Shown in pieces: positions 55,636 through 64,000 of a stretch of DNA of 64,000 bases. The stretch is taken from positions 55,120 to 119,119 of the forward strand of contig JBEHWX010000002.1 in assembly GCA_048498995.1 (NCBI GenBank). Reading direction: 5' to 3'. Positions within the stretch are counted from its first letter, which is position 1. Every line of letters starts with the position of its first letter. Origin of the DNA: JBEHWX01 sp048498995 (GTDB taxonomy: Bacteria; Bacteroidota; Ignavibacteria; OLB7). The notes under the pieces were generated by a model. The model did not search any database. It worked only from the letters and a program-made list of their open reading frames with translations, and was not told the DNA's origin. A program made the translations under genes and the position numbers.

Positions 55636-55892
55636 CCGGAGACCGAACACCGATCGAGCCTTCCCGCGCGCGGGGCCTCCGAGGGCCGCCACGCGCCGGT
55701 TTCGATGAGCGACGGAGCCACGCGACGGCCAGCTCCCGAGGCCATCGATCCGCCGCCGCGGCACGCTTCCGCGCCGGCTCGCACGTAAGTATTCCCTGTT
55801 CAAGTACGACAACCGCGTCGCGCGCTCCCATTCCGATGTCCGGGGGGCGTGGCGCGGCCGATCACGTTTCCACTACCGCAAGGAGGACCCGG

Positions 55893-58199
55893 ATGCAACG
55901 CATCAGCATCTTACTTTGTACGGCATCGATGCTCTTCTTCTCGATCGTCCACGCCGCCCGCGCTCAATCGTTCACCCCGGCCGACGACGCCTCTCCCTGG
56001 AACAAGATGCGCGGCTCGCGCGTCTGGCACACCTACACCTCGATCATCGGCGCTGACGGAACCACCCGTATCCCCGGCAGCGACACCGCGTCATCGCTCG
56101 GCTCCAATTTCCTGCTCACGCTGCCGTTTCAGATGAAGCTCTTCGGCGCGAGCTATGCCGCCGGCACCACCGTGGCCGTCGGCGTCGGAGGCTACATCTG
56201 CTTCAACTCCTCGGCCACCACTTCGGCCGGACACTACAACCTCCATCCCGATCCGAGCTACACGCAGGTGGTGATGCCCTACTGGAGCGATCTGCAGACC
56301 ACCGGCAAGAGCGGCCAGGGGATCTATCACTCCTTCACCATCGACGCGGCCACCGGCGACAGCATCTGGACCATCGAGTGGAAGGTGGAGACGATCCTCT
56401 CGCCGTCCGACAGCGGACGCTTCCAGGCGCAGTTCGTCAAGCATCCGGCCGCCACCTCGCTGAGCCTCCCCTGGACCGAGGTCTTCTTCCACTACGACGG
56501 GAACACCTCCCTGGCGCGGACCGTCCCTCCCGGATGGGGCGCCGCGATCGGCCTGAAGAACTCCGGACAGCCGACCGGCGTCCCCCCGACCGTCTCGGCC
56601 GGCTCCGACGACGCCTACTACCTGCTGATGACGCCGGAGTCCACGTACCCCGGATCTCCCACGATCACCCGCCTGCCGACCCGCTACACCGGCACCTACG
56701 GCGCCAACACGCCGGACTGGGAGGCGACCGCGGTCTCTCCCTACTCCTCCTACTTCCACTACGACATGCCGGACAGCTCCTGCAAGCTGAAGCCGGTGGA
56801 TATCGACGCCAACGTCGCCTTCTGCCCGCCGCCCGGCCGCTACTTCGATTATGTCCGACGCGCCGGCGTCTCGGTTCCGATCGACGTGACGCTGATCAAC
56901 GAGGGATACGAGCCGATGTTCGATGTCCCGGTCACCCTCCGCGTCTATCGTGGATCGGTGGAGGTGACCAACGCGGTCACGATGGTCGACACGCTCAGCC
57001 CGGACGACGCCGTCGTGGCGCGCTGCGTCGTCGGCGAGCTGACCGCCGGCATCTACAGGATCGTGGCGACCGTCAACGCGGCCAATGACGCCAACCCGGC
57101 CAACGACACCGCGTCCCGCCGGCTCATCGTCAGACCGTCGACCGACATCATGGCCGCGGCGCTGGAGACGCCCCTCCTCGGCCAGAACGCGACGCCGCGG
57201 GCGCAGGCCGGCACGCCGCTGACGATCACCGGCACGGTGGCCGGCGTCGGAACCACATCCCCCTCCAAGGTCTTCTATTCCTATTCGGTGAAGAACGCCG
57301 AGGGGAGCGTGGTGGCCATGGGACAGGATTCCACCGGGCTCGTGCCGGACACGAGCGCCACGCTGAGCATCCCCTTCGGCTCCTGGACTCCGACCTCCCC
57401 CGGACGCTACACGATCTCCATCGCCGCCTCCGCCCCCGGCGATCAGCTCGCCGCCGATGACGCGCTGACCGGGATGCAGGATATCAACCTCTACTCGCGA
57501 CACGGCATCGGGACGCCCCTCGTCTTCGCGCCGGTGCCGTTCGAGGTCTTCGACGCGAGCGATCTGGCCGCCGGCATCCCGGGGCCGCACGCCTTCCTGC
57601 CGCACCCCGGCGACTCCGTGGCCGATTCCACCTGGATGATCGCGACGTTCATGAACAACGGCGCCGAGAGCGTGCCGAGCGTCGGCGCGCACCTGAGGAT
57701 CACCGACCCGGCGGCCAACCTGGTCTACGACGAGATGACGATGATCCAGGGACTCGACGGCGGCGGCGGACTGGCCACCGTCACCTTCCCGAAGTTCCAT
57801 CCGACGTCGGCCGGCACCTACCGCGCCACGGCGTGGGTGGATCACGCGCAGGCCGACGCCAACACGGCCAACGATTCGGTCAGCTGGCCCTTCGAGGTCA
57901 CGGTGGATACCTCCGACACGCCGAAGCGGATCGCGCCGGGCGAGGGGCATCTCTCCTGCCGCGTCGCGCCGAACCCGGCCGCCGATCTGGCCACGGTGAC
58001 CCTCGGCGACGAGCCCTCGGGATACCGTCGCGCGATCGTCACCGATCTGCTCGGGCGGCGGGTACGCCTGTATACCTGGGAGCAGGCTCCCGCGGTGATC
58101 GAGATCGACATGCGCGAGCTGCCGGCGGGCGCCTACGCCATCCGCATCGACCACGGAGACGGCGGCCGGACGCTCCTGCCGCTGGTGAAGCGGAAGTGA
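55893..58199 (+). CDS. Secreted protein with CARDB-like domains and T9SS-type C-terminus
   Basis: 768 aa from MQRISILLCTASMLFFSIVH; AAGGAGGA before this ATG is an excellent ribosome site. A signal peptide ends near residue 24 (ARAQS). An N-terminal beta-sandwich domain of about 260 residues has conserved aromatic residues (YGANTPDWEATAVSPYSSYF region). Two or three CARDB-like modules (VTLINEGYEPMFDVPVTLRV) follow. The C-terminal 80 residues (RVAPNPAADLATVTL ... LPAGAYAIRIDHGDGGRTLL) fit a T9SS sorting domain. It is probably surface-exposed. Its role is unknown. It converges with the next gene. Confidence 0.88.
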   Translation: MQRISILLCTASMLFFSIVHAARAQSFTPADDASPWNKMRGSRVWHTYTSIIGADGTTRIPGSDTASSLGSNFLLTLPFQMKLFGASYAAGTTVAVGVGGYICFNSSATTSAGHYNLHPDPSYTQVVMPYWSDLQTTGKSGQGIYHSFTIDAATGDSIWTIEWKVETILSPSDSGRFQAQFVKHPAATSLSLPWTEVFFHYDGNTSLARTVPPGWGAAIGLKNSGQPTGVPPTVSAGSDDAYYLLMTPESTYPGSPTITRLPTRYTGTYGANTPDWEATAVSPYSSYFHYDMPDSSCKLKPVDIDANVAFCPPPGRYFDYVRRAGVSVPIDVTLINEGYEPMFDVPVTLRVYRGSVEVTNAVTMVDTLSPDDAVVARCVVGELTAGIYRIVATVNAANDANPANDTASRRLIVRPSTDIMAAALETPLLGQNATPRAQAGTPLTITGTVAGVGTTSPSKVFYSYSVKNAEGSVVAMGQDSTGLVPDTSATLSIPFGSWTPTSPGRYTISIAASAPGDQLAADDALTGMQDINLYSRHGIGTPLVFAPVPFEVFDASDLAAGIPGPHAFLPHPGDSVADSTWMIATFMNNGAESVPSVGAHLRITDPAANLVYDEMTMIQGLDGGGGLATVTFPKFHPTSAGTYRATAWVDHAQADANTANDSVSWPFEVTVDTSDTPKRIAPGEGHLSCRVAPNPAADLATVTLGDEPSGYRRAIVTDLLGRRVRLYTWEQAPAVIEIDMRELPAGAYAIRIDHGDGGRTLLPLVKRK

Positions 58200-58222
58200 C
58201 GCGAAAGGATGGCGGAAACAGA

Positions 58223-58256
58223 ACGGCGGCGGCCCCCTTGGGAGGGCCGCCGCCGT
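58223..58256 (+). terminator. Hairpin after the CARDB-type gene
   Basis: ACGGCGGCGGCCC (58223-58235) pairs with GGGCCGCCGCCGT (58244-58256), 24 nt past the stop. There is no T-tract, so it may act mainly in RNA stability. Confidence 0.55.
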
Positions 58257-58522
58257 AAGTGCGCGCCGACGGTAGAGGTCCCGTAACACCGGCGGCGCGG
58301 CGCATAGCCGCGGGTCCGCCACGCCTGGGGTCGGCCCGCGACTACGTCAGAGGCTCCCCGCGCCGAGCGCCGGGAGGATGATCGGTCGGAGAAGTCGGGG
58401 ATCCATATCGCCCCCGGCTCCGGTCGATCGACAATGTTCATCACGTTCGCGCCCGCGTCCATGCCGGCGCGGCGCTCTCTCTCGAATCGATCGGCGCCTG
58501 AATCCTTCGGCGCCTGAATAAC

Positions 58523-58551
58523 GAGCCGCGGCCCATTCCGGGCCGCGGCTC
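58523..58551 (-). terminator. Hairpin after the 1018-aa secreted-protein gene
   Basis: GAGCCGCGGCCC (58523-58534) pairs exactly with GGGCCGCGGCTC (58540-58551), with a 5-nt loop, 32 nt past the minus-strand stop. The T-rich tail is weak (GTTATTC). Confidence 0.6.
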
Positions 58552-58583
58552 ATTTGCGTCGGATCACATGATCGCTCGTCGGC

Positions 58584-61500
58584 TTACCGCATCACCTTGA
58601 GTGCGCGGGTGTAGATGCGGCCGTCGACTTCCAGGACCACCATGTAGGTGCCCTGCGCCAGGTCCTCGGTCTTCACCGAGACCAGGTGGTTGCCACCCTC
58701 GATCTGGCGGGCATCGATCTGGCGAGCGATCTCGCGGCCGTTCAGATCACGGATGCTCAGCGACACCTTCGACTCCCTCGGAATCTCGAAGGAGACGGTC
58801 GCGGACTTGCCGCTCGGGTTCGGGTAGATCGGGTTCAACATGTTGGCCTGATCGGCCTCCAGGTCGCTGCCGACGCCCGCGGTGCGGAGCGGCGAGCCGA
58901 GGCTGACCTCGCCCGTGGTGATCGGCGTGCCGTTGTCGTTGAGCGTCTCGTAGGAGATCGTCGCGCCATCGGCGGCGTTGGAGAACGTCAGGTAGATCGG
59001 CGAGAGCGACGTGCCGGAGGCGATCTTGTTCACCTCCCACGTGCTCGGATCGATCTGAACGACGCTGTTGCCATCCTTGTCCTCGCCCGGCAGGAGCACC
59101 GCGCTGGTGCCGTCGCCGACCGGACCGACCGCGATCAGACGGGTCCGGTCGCCGGTGACGGTGACCTTCACGCCGTTGACGTCGTTGCCCATGGCATTGC
59201 CGGCCTCGACGTGCAGGACATAGGTCCGCACGCTCTGCACCGGCGGCTCCGATTCCTCGGCCACGCGATCGCCGCCGCTGTAGTCCGGCGTGTAGCCTTC
59301 CACCAGAATGTCGTCAGTCTCGTGCTCCTCCTGCTCCTCGTCGTCGACGAAGACATAGCGGAAGCGGACGTAGTTGCCGATCACGCGCTCGCCGTCGGAG
59401 TTCGAGTAGCTGACGCTGTAGACGACCGACTGACCGCCGGAGAGGCTCAGGTCGCCGCTGGCGACGTTGCCGGAGATCGACAGGCCGTTGCCGCGCTCAT
59501 CGCTCATGCTCGTGAGCGCGACGCCGAGCGGGCTGTAGCTGATGCCGGTGATGCGGATCGCCGGCTGATCGTCGGTGAACTCCGGCAGCGTGATCGAGAG
59601 GCTGCCGTCGTCGTCGGAGCTCATGCTCAGGTTCATCAGCGCGCCGTTGGCCTTGTCGATCGGCGTGCCGTCGACCGGATCGGCCTTGTCCGGATCACCG
59701 AGCCACGGCAGCAGCGCCTTCTTGCGCACGACGTTGTAGCAGATCACCGTGTCGCAGGTGACGCAGTTGCAGTCGGTGAAGCTGTACCGGATGCAGAACT
59801 TCAGCGTGTCGCGGCAGAGGAAGCTCGACGGCGGGTTCGGGAAGGTCATCGCGAGCTTGAACGGCACGCACGGGTTGAAGCTGACGCACTGGTAGTGGTT
59901 CGGGCCGCCCCAGACCGCCTCGCGTCCGAACGGAGCGTTGGTGACGAAGTACGGACCGGGGAGCACCGAGCCGGCGAGGGCCGCGTTGGTGATGTCGCCG
60001 AAGGCGCGGGTCCAGGGACCGGTGATGCCGTGGCACCAGCTGCGGGTCTGCGCGCTGACGATCGTCGCCGAGAAGCGCTTGATCAGGCCGGGGCCCGCCT
60101 GCGCGCAACCGGAGAGGTTGACCACGCCGTTGCTGTAGGAGATCTTCGTGTTCTGGATCAGCTTGGTGAAGTTGTCGCAGCACGAGACCGGGCACTTCGG
60201 AATGTCGATGCAGAACGTATCGCGGCAGACGGTCTTGTCGCTGCCGTTGGAGGCGATATGGTACTCCGCGATGATGCAGGCGACGTTGTTGACCGGCGGG
60301 GTATCGGTGAAGGTGAACGGATTGATGAACGTGTTGGTTCCGCTCAGGTTCCACCGGTTGCCCGGGAACAGGCCGCCGCTGATGGTTCCCTGCGGCGAGG
60401 TCAGCAGCACGTACGATCCGGCCGGGAACACCGGTCCGGTCGAGGTGGCGTTGATGCTCATCTGGTAGGTCTGCTGGCCGGCGACGATCGGTCCGCACTT
60501 GATCGTTCCGTGGTTCAGATCAAGGCAGGGGACCGGTTCGGTCGGCTTGCAGTCGGTCACGATCTGGTACCGGCACATCACCCGTCCCGACTTGTCCAGG
60601 AACTCTATCAGGTGGGTCTGCGGGAAGACGCCGTTGGCGTTGATGCAGTAGCTGCCGGCAAGGATCGACGTGCCGGTCGACAGCGGCGTCGATCCGTACG
60701 GCGCGCGCGACCAGGTGACCTGCGTCGGGAAGTTCGGCACCGAGGCGTAGCCGGCCGCGTTCGTGTTGCTGACGATCTGCACCGGAAGGGTGACCGTCGT
60801 GCGCACGTAATACGGGCTCGGCAGCACCGACGGCGTGGTGTTGGTGTAATACAGGTCGAAGCAGCACTTGCCGGAGGCATCCTGCCACATCTTGAGCGAG
60901 GCGCCCAGGTAGTCGCAGGGGTTGACGCGGCAGATGTTCACCGAGTCGACGAAGCAGTAGGCGCCCCAGTTGTTCGGCAGCGAGTCGACGGCGTCGATCA
61001 CCAGGAAATCGTACGTCGGCGTGGCCGGCAGATTGATCATCTGCGAGAAGAGCTGCCAGTTGGCCGCGTCGTTCACCAGTCGGTAGCCGACCACGTAGCG
61101 GTTGCCGGTGGTGCTGTTGACCAGCTGCATCCGCATGAACGAGGGCTGATTGCGGCGGGCTCCCATCGAGAAGCGCGCGCGCACCTCGTACGGGGCGCCG
61201 GTCGGGGAGGCCGACAGCCGGTTGGAGAGGATCTCCGTCCCGAACACGCCGTAGAACCGTCCGGTCGACAGGCCGGCGTAGTTGTTACCGTCGAACGCCG
61301 TGCGCGGCTGCGCCGGGGTGGTCATGAAGTTGTTCGGCACGTACAGCGGCGGCCAGAAGACGTCCGGCGACACGCCGTTGCCGGTGATCGGGTCGCCGAC
61401 GAACCAGCCGGGAACGCCCGGCATGGCGACCATGGTGGCCGGCGCCGCGCTGTAGCCCGGAACCGGAGGCGTGGTGATGGTCTCGAAGCTCGGGTTCTGC

Positions 61501-61640
61501 ACCACGCACTGGGAGCGCGCCGGCGTGATCGATCCGATCAGCGCCGCGATCAGCGCAACCAGAAGCGCCAGCCGGGGAAACCTGCCGTGGGAGGCGCGAG
61601 GTCGTTCGTGGGATGATGGGGATGGTGTTGGTCGATGCAT
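58584..61640 (-). CDS. Large Cys-rich secreted protein with T9SS sorting domain, paralogue 1
   Basis: 1018 aa. A signal peptide spans about residues 1-43 (hydrophobic core LALLVALIAALIGS, ending in RSQ); GGTGGAG precedes the ATG. The N-terminal domain (NPSFETITTPPVPGYSAAPA) resembles a carbohydrate-binding-type sandwich. A repeated Cys-rich region has a highly conserved stretch (RFSATIVSAQTRSW...AFGDIT) shared with the gene at 61935. The C-terminal 85 residues (PIYPNPSGKSATVSFEIPRE ... MVVLEVDGRIYTRALKVMR) are a T9SS sorting domain. It is likely surface-attached and disulfide-stabilised. Function is unknown. Confidence 0.9.
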   Translation of the reverse strand: MHRPTPSPSSHERPRASHGRFPRLALLVALIAALIGSITPARSQCVVQNPSFETITTPPVPGYSAAPATMVAMPGVPGWFVGDPITGNGVSPDVFWPPLYVPNNFMTTPAQPRTAFDGNNYAGLSTGRFYGVFGTEILSNRLSASPTGAPYEVRARFSMGARRNQPSFMRMQLVNSTTGNRYVVGYRLVNDAANWQLFSQMINLPATPTYDFLVIDAVDSLPNNWGAYCFVDSVNICRVNPCDYLGASLKMWQDASGKCCFDLYYTNTTPSVLPSPYYVRTTVTLPVQIVSNTNAAGYASVPNFPTQVTWSRAPYGSTPLSTGTSILAGSYCINANGVFPQTHLIEFLDKSGRVMCRYQIVTDCKPTEPVPCLDLNHGTIKCGPIVAGQQTYQMSINATSTGPVFPAGSYVLLTSPQGTISGGLFPGNRWNLSGTNTFINPFTFTDTPPVNNVACIIAEYHIASNGSDKTVCRDTFCIDIPKCPVSCCDNFTKLIQNTKISYSNGVVNLSGCAQAGPGLIKRFSATIVSAQTRSWCHGITGPWTRAFGDITNAALAGSVLPGPYFVTNAPFGREAVWGGPNHYQCVSFNPCVPFKLAMTFPNPPSSFLCRDTLKFCIRYSFTDCNCVTCDTVICYNVVRKKALLPWLGDPDKADPVDGTPIDKANGALMNLSMSSDDDGSLSITLPEFTDDQPAIRITGISYSPLGVALTSMSDERGNGLSISGNVASGDLSLSGGQSVVYSVSYSNSDGERVIGNYVRFRYVFVDDEEQEEHETDDILVEGYTPDYSGGDRVAEESEPPVQSVRTYVLHVEAGNAMGNDVNGVKVTVTGDRTRLIAVGPVGDGTSAVLLPGEDKDGNSVVQIDPSTWEVNKIASGTSLSPIYLTFSNAADGATISYETLNDNGTPITTGEVSLGSPLRTAGVGSDLEADQANMLNPIYPNPSGKSATVSFEIPRESKVSLSIRDLNGREIARQIDARQIEGGNHLVSVKTEDLAQGTYMVVLEVDGRIYTRALKVMR

Positions 61641-61803
61641 GTCTGCTCCACCTGTTGGTGTTAGATGACTGGTGACGGCCCCTGGACCAGGGCCGATGCC
61701 TTCGTCGCGAAGACATGCTCTTCAAGGTAGAGCCGGCCTACCACAGATTGGGAGATTTCCCACCACACTTTCCAACCCATCGAGATTCATGCTGTAAAAC
61801 GGG

Positions 61804-61844
61804 AAAAAGAGAGAGGGCCGCCTCCCGGAATGGTCGGCGGCCCT
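61804..61844 (-). terminator. Intrinsic terminator of the gene at 61935
   Basis: GGGCCGCC (61815-61822) pairs with GGCGGCCC (61836-61843). On the minus strand a T-rich tail TCTCTCTTTTT follows. Confidence 0.75.
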
Positions 61845-61848
61845 CCCC

Positions 61849-61893
61849 TGTCGTGGCCATTGCTGTCGTGGCCATTGCTGTCGTGGCCATTGC
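61849..61893. repeat. Tandem array, 3 units of 15 nt
   Basis: Three exact copies of TGTCGTGGCCATTGC, 41 nt past the stop of the gene at 61935 on the minus strand. Confidence 0.9.
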
Positions 61894-61934
61894 TGGCCGG
61901 TGCGCGGCCAGGCGCGCGGCCGGGCGCGCGTCGC

Positions 61935-64000
61935 TTACCGCACCACCTGGAGGGTGCGGCTGTAGATCCGTCCGTCGATCTCGAGCACCACCATGTAGGC
62001 GCCCTGCGCCAGATCGGCGGTTTTCAGCGCCAGAACGTGCGTTCCGCCGTCGAGCCGCTGCGCGTCGATCCTGCGCGCCACCTCACGCCCGTTCATGTCG
62101 CGGATGCTCAGGGAGACTCTCGCCTGATCGGCCATCTGGAACGAGACGGTCGCGGAGCTGCCGCTCGGGTTCGGGTAGATCGGGTAGAGCGCCTCGGACC
62201 GGTCGGCCGCCACGTCGCTGCCGGTGCCGGCCGCGCGCAGCGGCGAGCCGAGCGTCACGCTGCCGCTGGTCAGCACCGTGCCGTTGTCGTTGAGGGTCTC
62301 GTAGGTCACCTCCACGCCGCTTGCCGCCTCGCTGAAGGTCAGATACACCGGGGCCAGCGTTCCCCCGGCGTTCACCCGCTCGATCTGCCAGGTATCCGGC
62401 GACACCTGCACCACGCTGTTGCCGTCGCCATCCTCCCCCGGCACGAGCACGGCGCTCGTGCCGTTGCCGACCGGACCGACCGCGATCAGACGCGACAGAT
62501 CGCTGTTGACCGTCACGCGGATGCCGCGCACGTCGTTGCCGAGCGCGTTGTCGGCGTCGACGTGGAGCGCGTAGGTGCGGACGTTCCGGACCGGCGGCTC
62601 CGACTCCTCGCTCACGTTGTCGCCACCGGCGAAGCGGGGGTTGACTCCCTGGACCAGGATGTCGTCGGTCTCGTACTCGGTGCCGTCCGGATCGCCGATG
62701 ATCACGTAGCGGAACCGGACGTAGTTGTCGAGCGTCTCCAGATTCTCGGAGTTCGCGTAGGAGACGGCGAACGCGTCGGTACCACCGCCATTCAGGCTCA
62801 GGCGGATCGACGCGGTGTTGCCGGTGATCGTCGCCGAGGTGCCGCTCCCCTGCTCGGTCAGGCCGGTGATCGGCACCGTGAGCGGACGGACGCTCATGCC
62901 GGTGACGCGGATCGCCGGCTCGTCATCGGCCGCCGTCGGCAGCGTGACGCTCAGCGTTCCGGTGTTCGCGTTGCGCATGCTCATGCTCAGGAGCGATCCA
63001 TCCGGCTTCAACACCGGCGTGGCGTCGACCGGATCGAACGACACCGGATCGGAGAGCCACGGCAGGAACGTGTACTTCCGCTTCACCTTGAGGCAGATCA
63101 CCGTGTCGCAGGTGACGCAGTTGCAGTCGGTGAAGCTGAACCGGATGCAGAACATCAGCGAATCGTAGCAGTGACCGTTGGCCGGCGGATTCGGGAACTG
63201 CATCCGGAGGGTGAACGGCCGGCAGGGATTGAAGCTGTAGCAGTATGGATAGTCCGGCCCGCCGAACACCGCCTCGCGCCCGTACGGCGCCGGCACGTAG
63301 GAGACCGGCAGAATGCCGCCGCCGATCGTCGCGCTCGTGATATCGCCGAAGGCCCGGTTCCAGCCGCTTGCCACCGGACAGAAGCTCCGTGTCTGCGCGC
63401 TGATGACCGACGCCGAGAAGCGCTTGATCTGTCCCGGACCGGCCAGCGCGCAGCCGTTGAAATAGACAGTCCCGTTGAGCACCAGCATGCTGTAGCTGAT
63501 GTTCTTCAGGAAATCCTTGCAGCATGGCTTGACGCAGTGCGGCAGCTCGAAGCAGAACTTGCCGTCGCAGATCATCGTGTCGTAGTTGACCGTCTTGACC
63601 CTGTACTGCCAGTAGATGCAGGCGATCGAATCGACCGCCCCGGTATCGATGAGGGTGACGTTCACCGTCAGCGGGCCGGCCCCCGGGAACGCGTAGCTCG
63701 GCGTGACCGAGCCCTGCGCGGAGCTGAAGAGGAAGTACGCGCCGGCCGGCCACGGGCCCACCGGAACGAAGGTGAACGAGACGTGATACGCCTGCCCCGT
63801 GGAGGTCATCGAATCGCAGGTCACGGTGACGTGGCCGAGCTCCGGACATGGCGGCAGATGGATGATCTCCTCGCACGAGAAGTAGAAGACCTTCTTGCAG
63901 AGCACCTTCCCCTGCTTGTCCAGGAACTCCACGATCTGCTGATGCGGGTTGACGCCGTTGTTGTTGATGCAGTAGCTGCCGACGTACTGGCCGCCGCCGA
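61935..64000 (-). CDS. Large Cys-rich secreted protein with T9SS sorting domain, paralogue 2, N-terminus missing
   Basis: The gene continues past the right edge; about 688 codons are visible. It is a close paralogue of 58584-61640 across the whole visible length (for example GSYCINNNGVNP versus GSYCINANGVFP, RFSASVISAQTRSF...AFGDIT, and DTVICLKVKRKYTFLPWLSDP). The C-terminal T9SS sorting domain (YPIYPNPSGSSATVSFQMAD ... YMVVLEIDGRIYSRTLQVVR) is intact. An internal Met at 63932 is not a start. It is likely a surface protein with a partly shared role. Confidence 0.9.
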   Translation of the reverse strand, partial: GGGQYVGSYCINNNGVNPHQQIVEFLDKQGKVLCKKVFYFSCEEIIHLPPCPELGHVTVTCDSMTSTGQAYHVSFTFVPVGPWPAGAYFLFSSAQGSVTPSYAFPGAGPLTVNVTLIDTGAVDSIACIYWQYRVKTVNYDTMICDGKFCFELPHCVKPCCKDFLKNISYSMLVLNGTVYFNGCALAGPGQIKRFSASVISAQTRSFCPVASGWNRAFGDITSATIGGGILPVSYVPAPYGREAVFGGPDYPYCYSFNPCRPFTLRMQFPNPPANGHCYDSLMFCIRFSFTDCNCVTCDTVICLKVKRKYTFLPWLSDPVSFDPVDATPVLKPDGSLLSMSMRNANTGTLSVTLPTAADDEPAIRVTGMSVRPLTVPITGLTEQGSGTSATITGNTASIRLSLNGGGTDAFAVSYANSENLETLDNYVRFRYVIIGDPDGTEYETDDILVQGVNPRFAGGDNVSEESEPPVRNVRTYALHVDADNALGNDVRGIRVTVNSDLSRLIAVGPVGNGTSAVLVPGEDGDGNSVVQVSPDTWQIERVNAGGTLAPVYLTFSEAASGVEVTYETLNDNGTVLTSGSVTLGSPLRAAGTGSDVAADRSEALYPIYPNPSGSSATVSFQMADQARVSLSIRDMNGREVARRIDAQRLDGGTHVLALKTADLAQGAYMVVLEIDGRIYSRTLQVVR

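Larger units (their letters stand above)
58200..58583. other. Region between convergent secreted-protein genes
   Basis: About 380 nt without a gene; two strong hairpins, one near each stop, are listed. Confidence 0.6.
61641..61934. other. Region between two paralogous secreted-protein genes
   Basis: It contains a minus-strand terminator (61804-61844) and a three-copy 15-nt tandem repeat, and should contain the promoter of the gene at 58584-61640. No clear -7 box was found. Confidence 0.55.

Overview
The window is high-GC bacterial chromosome. Several secreted proteins end in type IX secretion (T9SS) type A sorting domains, and several promoters carry the Bacteroidota -7 box TAnnTTTG. Together these place the organism in the Bacteroidota/Chlorobiota (FCB) group. 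A deep, GC-rich branch such as the Kapabacteria/Ignavibacteria side is a guess, not shown. No insertion sequence, prophage or CRISPR array was recognised.

Layout. 1-2.1 kb: two DegT-type sugar aminotransferases (one cut by the window edge). 2.7 kb: tRNA-Leu(UAG). 3.1-6.6 kb: tig-clpP-clpX with a strong terminator. 6.8-10.1 kb: a T9SS cargo protein flanked by four short-period tandem repeat arrays. 9.4-16.1 kb: a long stretch without a convincing protein gene. 16.1-17.6 kb: a Cys-rich secreted protein and a LuxR-type regulator. 18-25.2 kb: housekeeping genes (glyQS, a Lon-like protease, rpe, rpsR, rpmE, a small basic protein, tRNA-Leu(CAA)). 25.3-30 kb: a secreted metalloprotease and twin lipoproteins. 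30.2-33 kb: gyrA. 33.3-37.1 kb: three exported ankyrin-repeat proteins and a lipoprotein. 37.5-39.7 kb: TPP riboswitch and thiC. 40.5-44.3 kb: MACPF (perforin-like) protein, an unknown protein and a glycosyltransferase. 44.3-48.2 kb: small unknown genes, a cupin and a Dph6-like ATP pyrophosphatase. 48.3-64 kb: T9SS cargo proteins and an AAA/SARP-like regulator.

The most interesting signal is in the gene-poor stretch. Five copies of an almost invariant 20-nt element (GGTACACAAA...GGACT on the minus strand) occur at 12.2, 13.2, 13.7, 15.8 and 16.8 kb. Each is followed after exactly 22 nt by TAnnTTTG or a close variant. This is the geometry of a regulated Bacteroidota promoter family. Two of the five lead within about 80 nt to an intrinsic terminator, and their hairpins differ in sequence but share one architecture with a bulged CCACCA. 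They look like paralogous small RNAs. A third promoter drives the Cys-rich secreted protein and starts 4 nt beyond the stop codon of the LuxR-type regulator gene. A regulator controlling several sRNAs and one exported protein is the proposed, apparently undescribed, system. It is an inference from sequence only.
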